Positions 47,077-56,229 of a stretch of 64,000 nucleotides of DNA are shown piece by piece (the stretch's first letter is position 1; each line of letters begins with the position of its first letter). Origin of the DNA: Heterobilharzia americana (Eukaryota; Platyhelminthes; Trematoda; Strigeidida; Schistosomatidae); assembly GCA_944470555.2 (NCBI GenBank), contig OX104128.1, forward strand, positions 61,573,257 through 61,637,256, written 5' to 3'. The notes under the pieces are model-generated. The model worked only from the letters and a program-made list of their open reading frames with translations. It was not told the DNA's origin and did not search any database. The position numbers and the translations under genes are program-made.

Positions 47077-47528
47077 GTGGGTTCGTGAGGACCCTAAGAC
47101 GATACCAGCCGGAAGTAAAAACCCAGTGGTTTCTCCACTGGTAAAACTCTCCGATGGGCTCACTGCGTGAGGTGGCCCCTGGTTGTCTGAACCTTATTCT
47201 AGGGTGTCGTGGCGATTAAATAAATAAAATACAATAAATGAAATTGTACGTCGGTCGCGGTCATCTGTTCCTTTCGACGTTCCGTCCAGTGCTCGTTGCA
47301 CCTGGAATATAAATAAAAGTCTTTAATACCACGAAAACGTTGCGTAAAAATGGGAATTATTTATATATAAACGTGTCGAAAAAGAAAAATTTACGCTTAT
47401 CTTCGCCGTTTTTTTAGTTTTTATTACATGGTAAATAAAAATTGATATAAAAAGGCAAAGTGTACGAGGGTTTGTGCCGGTAAATAAGAAAAATAGTGCC
47501 TCGAAAAAAATGGTTGGCACACACATAG

Positions 47529-50500
47529 CTAAGTTGAATATGACTTCAGGTACTCTGGGAACCTGACGGTTCGACCTGATCGTGTTTTTTGTTGCGCCGC
47601 TGGTTGTTGCAGCTGTGCATTACCAGGCACATCGTCGAGAATTTCGATAATTGAGTCATCCGTCGGCCGGATGTAGCGAGCTGAAACGTCACTTACAATG
47701 GGGTTGCCTTCGAAATAAGCTGGTTTCAAACGGTCGATACTGACAGTATCTTCGCGTCCGCCTCGCTCAATTACATAGAATTTCTCATGTCGCTTAATCA
47801 CTTTGAACGGCCCGTCGTAGGGTGGTTCAAGTGGTCGACGAACAGCGTCGTGGCGAACAAACACGTGTGATGTCTTCTGTAAACTGGGGTGGACGAAAAC
47901 ATCAGTCGTTTGCGGTCTAATCGGAGAAGGCCTAACTGAACGCATTGCGTTTGTAAGCCTAGTCACGTAAGATGCCCTGTCGGAAACATGTTTGAAAGTT
48001 GAAGGGGAAACAAACTCACCTGGTAGGCGAAGAGTGGTCCCATAGACGAGTTCTGCAGGAGTGCATCCAGCATCAACTTTCAACGCGTTACGAATACCTA
48101 GTAGGACTAGAGGCAGAGCCTCGGTCCACTGAGGTATGTTTGTAGCTGAAAGGGAAGCTTTCAGCTGTCGATGGAAACGCTCTACCATGCCATTTGCTTG
48201 TGGATGGTAGGCTGTCGTTCGGAACCGAGTGCAACCTAAAAGTGCCGTTAGAGCGTGAAATAGTCCGCACTCAAATTGGCGCCCACGGTCGGTTGTGACG
48301 TAGGATGGACATCCGAAGTTCGCGATCCATCTTTCGACGAAAACACGAGCAACTGTTTCGGCAGTAATATCTTTAATGGGTACTGCTTCCGGCCATCGTG
48401 TGAAACGATCAACACAGGTGAAAAGGTAGGTACATCCATTAGATTCTGGTAGGGGTCCTACAATATCTATATGGACGTGGTCGAAACGCATGTCTGGGGC
48501 TAGAAATGAGCCTAAAGGGCTTTTCGTGTGTCGCGTGACTTTACACTTTTGACAAGCTAAGCACGACTGGGCCCACTCCTTAACGTCTTTGTTCATCCCA
48601 GGCCAGCAGAAACGTTGTGCGATAAGCCTAATGGTGGCTCGTACACCTGGATGAGAGAGTTTGTGCAACGTATTGAAGACGTTGCGTCGACAACTCTTCG
48701 GAACTATTGGGCGTGGTTGACTAGCAGAGACATCGCACAAAATTGCATCCTTGTCTGATCCAACAGGACAAAGTCGCAGTTTGAGAGTTGTGGACGACAA
48801 CTCATGATGCAGCTCAAGGTCTTCCTTTTGACGCCGAGCTAGTTCAACGAGATCAATACCCTCGATATAGTTTATCGAAGCTATTCGAGATAGTGCGTCG
48901 GCTGCGGAGTTGTTTGCTCCAGAAATGTGGCGGATGTCTGACGTGAACTGGGAAATGTAATCCAGCTGTCGCGACTCACGAGGGGAGTATTTGTCAGACG
49001 CCGAGCTGAGGGAAAACGTTAACGGTTTGTGGTCTGTGAAAATAATGAAATCACGACCTTCCACAGAATGTCGAAAATGGCGTACAGAACAGTACATGGC
49101 TAGGAGTTCCCTACCAAATGTACTGTATCTTGTTTCCGCGTCTTGCAGCCGCCTCGAGAAAAAGGCTAACGGTTGCCACTGGTTGTCAGTCAACTGTTGC
49201 AAAACTGCTCCAATTGCTGAATCAGATGCATCAACAGCAATACTCAGAGGAGCATTGGGGTCATGATGCATAAGCATGGTTGCGTTCGAAATGGCTTCCT
49301 TGACTTTGGAGAAAGCAAGTCTAGCCGCGTTGTCCAGAGACACGAACTTCGCAGTTCCTCGAAGTAGATCTGTGAGTGGTCTCATGACAGAGGCACAGTT
49401 AGGGATAAACCTTCGGTAATAACTTACCAGGCCATTGAAAGTGCGGAGATGTTTCACAGTGGTCGGCTCTGGATAGTTTGTGATAGCCGCCACTTTATCT
49501 CTCAATGGGCGTATACCTTTGTTGTCAATGGTATGCCCAAGGAAGCTGAGTGATTCAACTCCTATTTCACACTTCTGTAAGTTAACTGTGATGCCATGTT
49601 TTTTGAGTCTTTCGAATGCGAGGTCCAAATGTTTAAGGTGTGTTTCCTTATCTGGACTCGCAATTAGACAGTCATCTATGTAGACATGAACAAAATTCAG
49701 ACCACGGAAGACGTCGTCCATAAAGCGTTGGAATGTTTGTGCTGCATTCCGAAGACCAAAAGGCATGCGCAGGAATTCAAACAGGCCAAAAGGAGTAATA
49801 ATGGCTGTTTTCGCGATATCTTCTGCTGCCATAGGTATCTGGTTGTACGCTTTGACTAAGTCGATTTTCGAGAAAATGTTCATGCCGCATAAGGTTGCGG
49901 TCAAGTCGTAAACGTGGGGTATAGGGTAGCAGTCCGGAGTTGTTTTGGCGTTAAGCCTTCGGTAATCACCGGTCGGACGCCAGTCGTTGCTATCCTTTTT
50001 GGGCACCATGTGCAATGGCGATGCCCAAGGACTGTTCGACGGTCTGATAATGCCCAGTTCCAGCATATGGTCGAATTCATTTTTCGCCGTTTGCAGCTTA
50101 TCGGGGGCTAAACGGCGAGCTTTGGATGCCACAGGTGGACCTGTGGTTGTGACGTGATGCATAACATTGCTGGTTATGCACGGAAGAGTGTGTTTCGGTT
50201 GTTGTAACTCTGGATATTTCTCCAGAACTGCCTGGTAGGACGCGTCGCCTGATTGTTTAGTCCTAACGATGGCTAAACTCGGACCTACATAGGTGGTGCC
50301 GCCAATAGATAACTTTGTGTTGTTATCTATCAGTCGTCGACGGCGAGCATCTACGAGTAGATCGTAATGGTTCAGCAAATCTATGCCAATGATGGGCATA
50401 GAGACGTCTGCCAGGAGGAAAATCCAGTGAATAGGTTTGCGTAAACCTAAGTTGAGGTAGGCATACCGTCTCCCGAATGTCGCGATTGCCTTGCCGTTGG

Positions 50501-50804
50501 CTGCTTGAAGATTGAAGGATGGGTCGAGATGACGCTCCTTTGTCGTTGCTGGAAGAACGCTAACTTCTGCGCCGGTGTCGACGAGGTAGCGGACTTTCGT
50601 TTTAATGTCGGTGACGTAGAGCAAACGGCTTTTTCCGCCGGCTACGGTTGCCGTGAGCACGTGCCGGCGTGACCGTTTCCCGAGTTCGGTCCTTCTTAAA
50701 ACGGCATGGTTTACGACATTTTCTGGCTTCATCCCCGTAAGTGTTATGAAACCAGCACCATTCAGGGTTTTCCACCCTGTTGGGTTTCGTTTTAGGGCTA
50801 CCAC
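47529..50804 (-). CDS. pol: Gypsy-1 Pol polyprotein: protease, RT, RNase H, integrase
   Basis: 1091 codons without a break. Protease: [13 protein letters not shown] with Asp 76. [10 protein letters not shown] (Asp 315), [11 protein letters not shown] (345-354), VYIDD (374-378). RNase H: VDASDS (Asp 525), FGRELL (Glu 566), FTDHKPL (Asp 591), ADALSR (Asp 636). Integrase: zinc finger His 714, His 718, Cys 748, Cys 751; catalytic Asp 780, Asp 839, Glu 875 (D-58-D-35-E); GPF module (PYDGPFKVI, 995-1003); C-terminal [10 protein letters not shown]. All expected catalytic residues are present. The frame overlaps the end of gag by about 200 bp in the +1 register, so Pol needs a +1 (or -2) shift or its own initiation; the upstream Met at 50804 is only a nominal start. 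Confidence 0.95.
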   Translation of the reverse strand: MVALKRNPTGWKTLNGAGFITLTGMKPENVVNHAVLRRTELGKRSRRHVLTATVAGGKSRLLYVTDIKTKVRYLVDTGAEVSVLPATTKERHLDPSFNLQAANGKAIATFGRRYAYLNLGLRKPIHWIFLLADVSMPIIGIDLLNHYDLLVDARRRRLIDNNTKLSIGGTTYVGPSLAIVRTKQSGDASYQAVLEKYPELQQPKHTLPCITSNVMHHVTTTGPPVASKARRLAPDKLQTAKNEFDHMLELGIIRPSNSPWASPLHMVPKKDSNDWRPTGDYRRLNAKTTPDCYPIPHVYDLTATLCGMNIFSKIDLVKAYNQIPMAAEDIAKTAIITPFGLFEFLRMPFGLRNAAQTFQRFMDDVFRGLNFVHVYIDDCLIASPDKETHLKHLDLAFERLKKHGITVNLQKCEIGVESLSFLGHTIDNKGIRPLRDKVAAITNYPEPTTVKHLRTFNGLVSYYRRFIPNCASVMRPLTDLLRGTAKFVSLDNAARLAFSKVKEAISNATMLMHHDPNAPLSIAVDASDSAIGAVLQQLTDNQWQPLAFFSRRLQDAETRYSTFGRELLAMYCSVRHFRHSVEGRDFIIFTDHKPLTFSLSSASDKYSPRESRQLDYISQFTSDIRHISGANNSAADALSRIASINYIEGIDLVELARRQKEDLELHHELSSTTLKLRLCPVGSDKDAILCDVSASQPRPIVPKSCRRNVFNTLHKLSHPGVRATIRLIAQRFCWPGMNKDVKEWAQSCLACQKCKVTRHTKSPLGSFLAPDMRFDHVHIDIVGPLPESNGCTYLFTCVDRFTRWPEAVPIKDITAETVARVFVERWIANFGCPSYVTTDRGRQFECGLFHALTALLGCTRFRTTAYHPQANGMVERFHRQLKASLSATNIPQWTEALPLVLLGIRNALKVDAGCTPAELVYGTTLRLPGEFVSPSTFKHVSDRASYVTRLTNAMRSVRPSPIRPQTTDVFVHPSLQKTSHVFVRHDAVRRPLEPPYDGPFKVIKRHEKFYVIERGGREDTVSIDRLKPAYFEGNPIVSDVSARYIRPTDDSIIEILDDVPGNAQLQQPAAQQKTRSGRTVRFPEYLKSYST

Positions 50805-51478
50805 GCGACTTGCTGCGATGCGCCAAGGTGCGTTTCTGTGAAGTGCTACGTGATCTAGGACTTCGAGATCGTAGCAACCGTTTCACAGAGTTGCACAACT
50901 TGGTCACCTCCGAATCCTGGCGCTCTGTTTTGTCACAGATAGAATATACGTTGGAGACGGGTCTGCTGGATATCTCCAGTATTTTATCTGCTGAAGCTGC
51001 CAGGTCGTCGAGTGGGACTGACTGGAGTGTCACCAACACGGTTTGCACCGGTTGTGGTAGTTTCGAGAGAAATAGTTCTCGGAAGAAACCATCGTCAAAT
51101 GTTCGTGCACCGATTACTTCTCGCATGCGTGCGAGGACTTCAGTAGCTGAGTGGCTGCCTAGCTCGATGTTACGAAGCAATTCGTCTAGACGTTGGCGAT
51201 CTGTGAGATCGCTTTTCTTCAAGAGTGCAGCCTTTAGAAGTGCATAAGGGTCACTTACTTCAGGATTAAACATGTTTGCTGTAACAACCTGTTTAATTCT
51301 CGCGGTAGTGAACGTATGACAGCAAGAAATCGAGATGAGGATCTGAGACACCCTGTTCTCGAAAATCGGCCTCGGCATACAGAAACCATGTTTCTGCATT
51401 GTCTGGCCAATATGGCACGAGTTGGATCGTGTTCGAGGTCGGCTTAATACGAATAAGCTTGGGAGTGTGGTCGGACAT
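50602..51478 (-). pseudogene. gag: Gypsy-1 Gag, split by two apparent one-base gaps
   Basis: The likely start is the Met at 51478 (MSDHTPKLIRIK), followed by LVPYWPDNAETWFLYAEADF, the usual Gag opening of this clade. That frame ends at 51293. The main body (about 51287-50602) continues in another frame: NMFNPEVSDPYALLKAALL, LPQPVQTVLVTLQSVPLDDL, then the finger [19 protein letters not shown] and a basic tail. Compared with Gypsy-2, one base is missing near 51336 and one near 51287; the ~50 bp between them is readable in the third frame. Gag forms the particle and packages RNA, so the copy is defective as read, unless these are sequencing errors. Confidence 0.8.
50704..50757 (-). other. CHCC zinc finger of Gypsy-1 Gag
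   Basis: C-x2-H-x9-C-x3-C in the nucleocapsid part, instead of the common C-x2-C-x4-H-x4-C knuckle. It is preserved in Gypsy-2. This ligand order is characteristic of the CsRn1 clade. Confidence 0.85.
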
Positions 51479-51585
51479 GAGAAAGTGTAGTAAATGGATA
51501 TATAAATGTTATCGAAATGAAAACAATAAACAAATATAAAATGGAACAGGCTCACCAATTCAATACTTGCTATTGTTCGGGATAT

Positions 51586-51624
51586 GTGATCACGTCGGGA
51601 TATTTGATCACGTCGGGCTCACCA
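51586..51624 (-). promoter_or_regulatory. Primer binding site of Gypsy-1 with a partial tandem copy
   Basis: In element orientation TGGTGAGCCCGACGTGAT (51624-51607) begins one base after the 5' LTR and pairs with the tRNA-Trp 3' end with one mismatch at position 7. An 18 bp unit (CGGGATATxTGATCACGT on the plus strand) is present twice in tandem here and once in Gypsy-2, duplicating the distal ~9-10 bases of the primer site. Confidence 0.8.
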
Positions 51625-51625
51625 A

Positions 51626-51968
51626 TTTAGGATTTGTCCTGGTGCGAACTTGACAGACGCAAAGACCAATCACTAATTATTCGAACTTGTTATATACCCA
51701 CGAATACGAGACCAAGGAAGAACACGATAGCGTAGTCGGATGGAATAGTATATTTGGATGGTTATGCCAAAATACCGATGCGTTCCAACTAACTGGCTAG
51801 AGAGTCGAATACGAGCAATGCAACGTAACACGACAGCGTGCCAAATGGCGAGGATGCTTGACCGGATGCCTTCAGCTTAGCGAGTCCAGTTAAACTATCA
51901 AGGTCAGCATCAATGTCGAAGTCGTCAAACCCTAGGCTATTGATTTTGGGGAAGTGTATGACGCTACA
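51626..51968 (-). repeat. 5' LTR of Gypsy-1
   Basis: 343 bp, identical to the 3' LTR. It should hold the promoter; no clear TATA box could be assigned. Confidence 0.95.
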
Positions 51969-52110
51969 AACCCATTGGGAAGTCGGGCGTGCCACCCACA
52001 ACGAACCCAGGTCACAGGAGGACCAACTCGACCAGAGAGATCAAAAACTACCAGTTTTCTACGCTCGCACTATCAATATTGGATATTGAACCAGCGGTGA
52101 TAGTATCTAA
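51969..52110 (+). pseudogene. CR1-like ORF1 end and endonuclease start, right part
   Basis: Begins with the second AACC target copy (51969-51972). The reading THWEVGRATHNEP continues the ORF1 tail from 46717, then QKLPVFYARTINI and, shifted, LDIEPAVIVSNTE resemble the start of CR1-like endonucleases (NARSxxNKL ... PAVIAVTET). Similarity stops by about 52110. Confidence 0.4.
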
Positions 52111-52344
52111 CACGGAACATAAGTGAGTAAAATTCATAAAACAAGAACGTCAGCTACATCTCCAACGTCTGTAAATCAACAAAAGTTAGTTAGCACGAAA
52201 CCAATCATTCAACATTGTCTACTAAGATGGCGGTAAATGACCTTACAATGGTCATAAGACAGCAATTTGATTGGTTTCCAAGTAGTAAGGCGTTTGTTCA
52301 ACTTGACCTGTAGAACAACGGCAGTAATAGGCATTCAAGATAAG
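52111..52344 (+). promoter_or_regulatory. 5' flank / 5' UTR of the TMEM104-like gene
   Basis: Sequence directly before the start codon, with no transposon similarity. No TATA box or start site could be pinned down. The ATG context is ATAAGATGG (A at -3 absent, G at +4 present). Confidence 0.4.
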
Positions 52345-53308
52345 ATGGCTAGTTCAGGAAGTCTGGGTCCAAATACCTACTCTTCTCTTGTAAGTGACTG
52401 CTAAATTTTTAACTGTTGGTAGACCTGTTTCATATTTTTGTTCAATGTGATTGTTGGTACAGGTGTACTAACGCTTCCGGCTGCTTTTCAACATGCAGGA
52501 TGGTTAATATCTGTTCTTGTGATCGTTATTCTTTGTTTCCTAAGGTAAACCTGACGTGAATAACCACTCTTAGTTTTTTGACATTTACATTTGTTATTGA
52601 AGCACTGTCAATAACTAATGTGTTGCAAAGAATGAAGGGTGTTCACACTGTCCGCAAGTTCACTACAGTTTCGGATCTAACTATACTTTAGCCGCCTGAA
52701 GAGCATGGTAGTGGTGAAAGTATTGCCGGGAAAATGTCAAGTGGTACGTGTGAAATCGTGAAACATATCTCACAGATGTTCTGAGGTTTAGGATTACTGC
52801 TAATGATTTTCTAATTACCGATAAATACGAGCTTGTGAATTGAACTTAGTTCTGTAACATGAGTTATTTTTAGGGACAAATGTCATTAATTTACTTTGGA
52901 AATTTGGGGAATATTCTTTTTTACCTGAATGTTTGCACGTATCTTTATGGCGACCTGGCTATTTATTCCACAGCCGTTCCAAAGTCATTACGGAATGTTG
53001 TTTGGTAAGTAAACGTTTTAATTGTACCAATAATTCTGTGTTTATTCTCCTGGACGTGTACCTATTCTAAGAGGTAGTAGTCTTCTGCAAGCATTCTATA
53101 ATAGTAAAATGCAAAATAACCACGCGCTAACGCGGTTTTTGCTCAACTAAAATGTTATTTCTTCGATCATCTATGTTAACATTGCAGCTGTGAAGTCGTT
53201 ACTCCGTTAGGCGTCGAAGATATTCACTTGGCACTATTGCAGTGTGCTTTTTCAGTCCCACTACTGTTACTTGATTTTACTGAATGGTCGAAATTCTATC
53301 ATCTTGAT
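52345..53308 (+). CDS. TMEM104: TMEM104-like membrane transporter, 5' exons
   Basis: Exon 1 52345-52389 (MASSGSLGPNTYSSL); intron 33 bp; exon 2 52423-52544; intron 29 bp; exon 3 from 52574; exon 4 52874-53004; probable exon 5 53188-53308. Exons 1-3 give FLFNVIVGTGVLTLPAAF, then QHAGWLISVLVIVI, then FTFVIEALSITN, matching human TMEM104 (FNLIVGTGALTMPKAF, TAGWLVSLVLL, TTTFVIEAMAAAN). Exon 4 has GQMSLIYF and YLYGDLAIYSTAVPKSL (human YLYGDLAIYAAAVPFSL). TMEM104 is a multi-pass protein of the amino acid/polyamine transporter superfamily. GT/AG borders fit except the exon 3 end and linker (52640-52740), where several splice choices are possible, and the weak donor after exon 5. The 3' half of the gene was not found here. 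Confidence 0.88.
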
Positions 53309-54599
53309 GTCACTTAGGAAACCCATTTTAGAGTAATTATGTTCGATAAACTTATAGGACGGTAATGAAAGCCTTGAGTCCTTCTGGTTACCTGCTTGTA
53401 GCACCATAGATGAAGGTATCTTTGAACGGCAACCAATAATTCCTCAGCCGATTATCTTTCAAGGTAGCTGTTAATAATTATGTTTTGACTACTTATGTAG
53501 ATACGCCTGTGAACTCACAAGTTGTTGGCGTTGCAAATCTGTGTATCTAGTTTGCCTCTAACCACAGGTTCACGTCAAACACCTGTTTTGGGTTTAAAAT
53601 AAATTTCTTATCTGAAACTCCAGCCAATTTTCTCCTAGTCTATACCGGAAAACTGTTATAATACAGACAGCGTTAAATGTGGCCAAAGTGTATTAGTTCC
53701 GGTTGTCACGCTGCGTAGGAGCATACAAAAAAGTGAGGATAGGAATAAAACAGTAAGCAATATTGCGGGAGAAGAGGGATAATAAATGGATAAAGGTTGA
53801 AGAAAGTAATCAAGGCTTCTAAGGCGAAGAAGACTTTGTACATCTACAAGATTCTTTGCTTTCGGTATCTCTAACAAATTTACGAGAATATTATGAATGA
53901 ATTGATGCCTATCTCATCGAGTGTGCTTTGCATGTGACAATTGTATCCAGATCTAATCCGTTAGCTTTTCTTATCAAGAATGAGTTATCTGCTTGCAACA
54001 GCAATGAGCATCAAAACTACTGCAGTTTCAGAAATGAGTTCATTTCTAAGTAGTTTTGTTATTTCTTATTTACCTTTAATGACTGTGAAGTTTCACGTGT
54101 CTTCACCCTAGCGTTACCACTAATTTCAACTCCTAATCGTAGTGAAATATCAACATCTGACGCGATGTAGTATAAACAAGGTCATTATTAGGGGAAATAT
54201 TGATGGTGTGGTAAATATGCTCATCTTCTGAATAACCACAGATTACGCCTAATTTTGAAAGACAGTTTAGCGATGTGATATATAAGGTGGTAAACAGCAC
54301 TTTTAAGTTTTTTATTTTTGACCTAAAGACTGCACTAGACTCCGTTAGTTGAAAGGTTTTATAGTAGTATTCTAGTGGTAAGAAAGTGTTGAGCAAGTAC
54401 TGAATGTTAATTAAGGCTGTCTACTCGAACTCATACAGTCGTGTAAGTGTCTGAAGTTGTCAGCTTGAGAGATGACAGTAAGAGCTCTTCGCAAAATACT
54501 TCAACTTCCATCATTTGCTGGTGACTATACTTGCTCCAGACCTTTCAAACACCTACTGTTCATAGGTTACCGGTTAGCCTGGAATATCCATGCAGTTTT
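53309..54599 (+). other. Probable intron of the TMEM104-like gene
   Basis: AT-rich sequence with no matched repeat and no TMEM104-like exon I could recognise. A frame GNESLESFWLPACST near 53360-53430 was considered but lacks similarity. Confidence 0.4.
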
Positions 54600-55530
54600 T
54601 TCGAGTGAAAACATGGATAAAGCATAGGGTCTTCTGGGGATCTTGAGAAATAGTCCGGGTGCGTTTGGCATGTGTTTCACACCTGTTGAATGCAGGATGA
54701 TTCCTTCATATTGGTCTGTATCGACTCCTGGTGTAAGGATTATGAGTGAGCTAGTGAAACCCACTGAAAACACTTATTTTAGTTTGCTCCAGCTCTACTG
54801 GGCTGGATGCCCACAAAGTCTTAACTCAGATACATAAGGCCTGTTAAGGCATCACTAAGATGTCGTTATCTATCAAATGGTATTAGTTTGTTAGAAGGCA
54901 TAGGGCTTAAGAGAACACGGAAAGGGTTCATTTGTTTATCCAGCATTGTCATGTGTCATTGAATCACTGGATTAGTAATATAGATGTTAGGCGTAGAGTA
55001 CCAGAAACAAGTAGTACGTTAGTCCATTGATGAGGTTATGAAGCTTAGTCCACTCAGGTTTTTGAAACATGCATTGTATATGCTTATTCACTGTTTGCTG
55101 TGTCGTGCGATGTTATCCGAATCAGTTTTAGGCTTGAAACAGTTGGTGATCAAACTAAACCTTAGTACCCCTGCGTGATGAATTGACCTTATACTAGGCA
55201 TGTAGGGTAATTCAGACTTCCTGCTTGGGGTGACAAGCAACATTACTGGTTATCTCATAGGAAATTCATTTCAGTGGTCAATAGCGATAATCTGGTTGCA
55301 GGTTAAATAATGGGTACTGTTCTCTGCAAGCTTGTGCGGATCGAAACTTGCTTGGCACCAGTCCATGAGGTATCTACTTGTTAGTATGAGCTATGTAGAG
55401 AGATGTAACCTGACTGGGTTTCTCGAGATAGTGGGAATCAATGGTTGAAATTCTTCGTGACATGGCTGAAAATCGGACACAGTGGCGCAGATGTATTGAC
55501 TTCTTAACATCTAGAGCTTGAACATTTTCA
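54600..55530 (+). mobile_element. RTE-like non-LTR fragment (RTE-1)
   Basis: Starts with FGMCFTPVECRMI, then STPGVRIMSELVK (54660-54760), the region after the RT palm where RTE-like flatworm elements read FAPxKCKxLLQDW and ELMIGSEVV. It ends with NQWLEILRDMAENRTQWRRCIDFLTS (about 55430-55512), aligned with the end of RTE-2 and of typical RTE ORFs (QWLETLSDMAQNRxQW). Between them the frame decays with several shifts. It lies in the same orientation as the host gene. Confidence 0.55.
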
Positions 55531-56229
55531 CTTACCTAGATTCTTCAAGTTCCTTTTCCTCTCATACACATTTTTCCATCTTGATATAATTTGTTCTCTA
55601 TCTACTTGTTCTTTGCATGTTGTAAAGTGTGGCAACTTGAAGCGGTGTACTTGCATGCGAGGTTCTGCGCAGATATTATCTTTCTGTCTCCGTCTGTCTA
55701 TCCATCCAGGTTATGTTGGTTTAAACTGTCTACTCTCCTCATTGTGGTCAGAATCAGGTGGTGTAAGTCTTTTTGCATTTCCCAGTTACGACGTTGTTGC
55801 TGTAATCCACTGGCTACTGCTTACTAATTAATTTAGGTTACCAACCGTTTTTCCTGTTGTTTCTACAGCCTACTAAAGATTACGCCGGGCCCAATGAGGG
55901 AGAGAAACGCATCCACTCTCAGATAAGCGGTTAGCTATCACTCTGTAACTCCTCACTGGACACTTCCATAGTACGATAGATCCCGTAGAGGCGTAACCGA
56001 TATCAGCTTCGTATGCTCAGTAAGTTGCAAACACTTCTTTGTATTAACGCGTTATCATAGTCCAATCAGGTAATTTGGAAAGGGCGGGCATCCTGCGCAG
56101 ATTCTCTCCAACGACAGTGTACGGCAGTAGGATATATCTATATCCATTGCTTCCAAATGCCATGATATGCGTTCATAGCATCTACTAGAGAAGTGCTATT
56201 CACTGCCTTCATTTGGCGGGGGTTTCCTT
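55531..56229. other. Intergenic or intronic sequence, nothing recognised
   Basis: Two overlapping short frames at 55591-55831 are Cys-rich and low complexity with pyrimidine tracts. No domain match. Confidence 0.35.

Larger units (their letters stand above)
46718..51968 (-). mobile_element. Young CsRn1-like Ty3/Gypsy LTR retrotransposon (Gypsy-1)
   Basis: 5251 bp on the minus strand. Order: 5' LTR (51968-51626), primer site, gag, pol, a ~450 bp 3' non-coding part, polypurine tract, 3' LTR (47060-46718). LTRs are both 343 bp and I find no difference between them; the flanks carry AACC target duplications. Pol is a single intact frame, but gag shows two one-base gaps. The tRNA-Trp primer site and CHCC Gag finger are hallmarks of the CsRn1 clade of flatworms. 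Identical LTRs mean very recent insertion, or local gene conversion or assembly effects. Confidence 0.95.

Noticed and set aside
47529..50804. Pol frame shadows on the plus strand (for example 48991-49266)
   Set aside because: They lie wholly inside the Pol gene and have counterparts only because Gypsy-2 is homologous.
51479..51558. Upstream 27 codons of the long Gag frame (start at 51558) as the true Gag N-terminus
   Set aside because: The clade-typical PYWPDNxExWF opening starts at Met 51478 in another frame, so the 51558 start only reflects an open frame in the leader.
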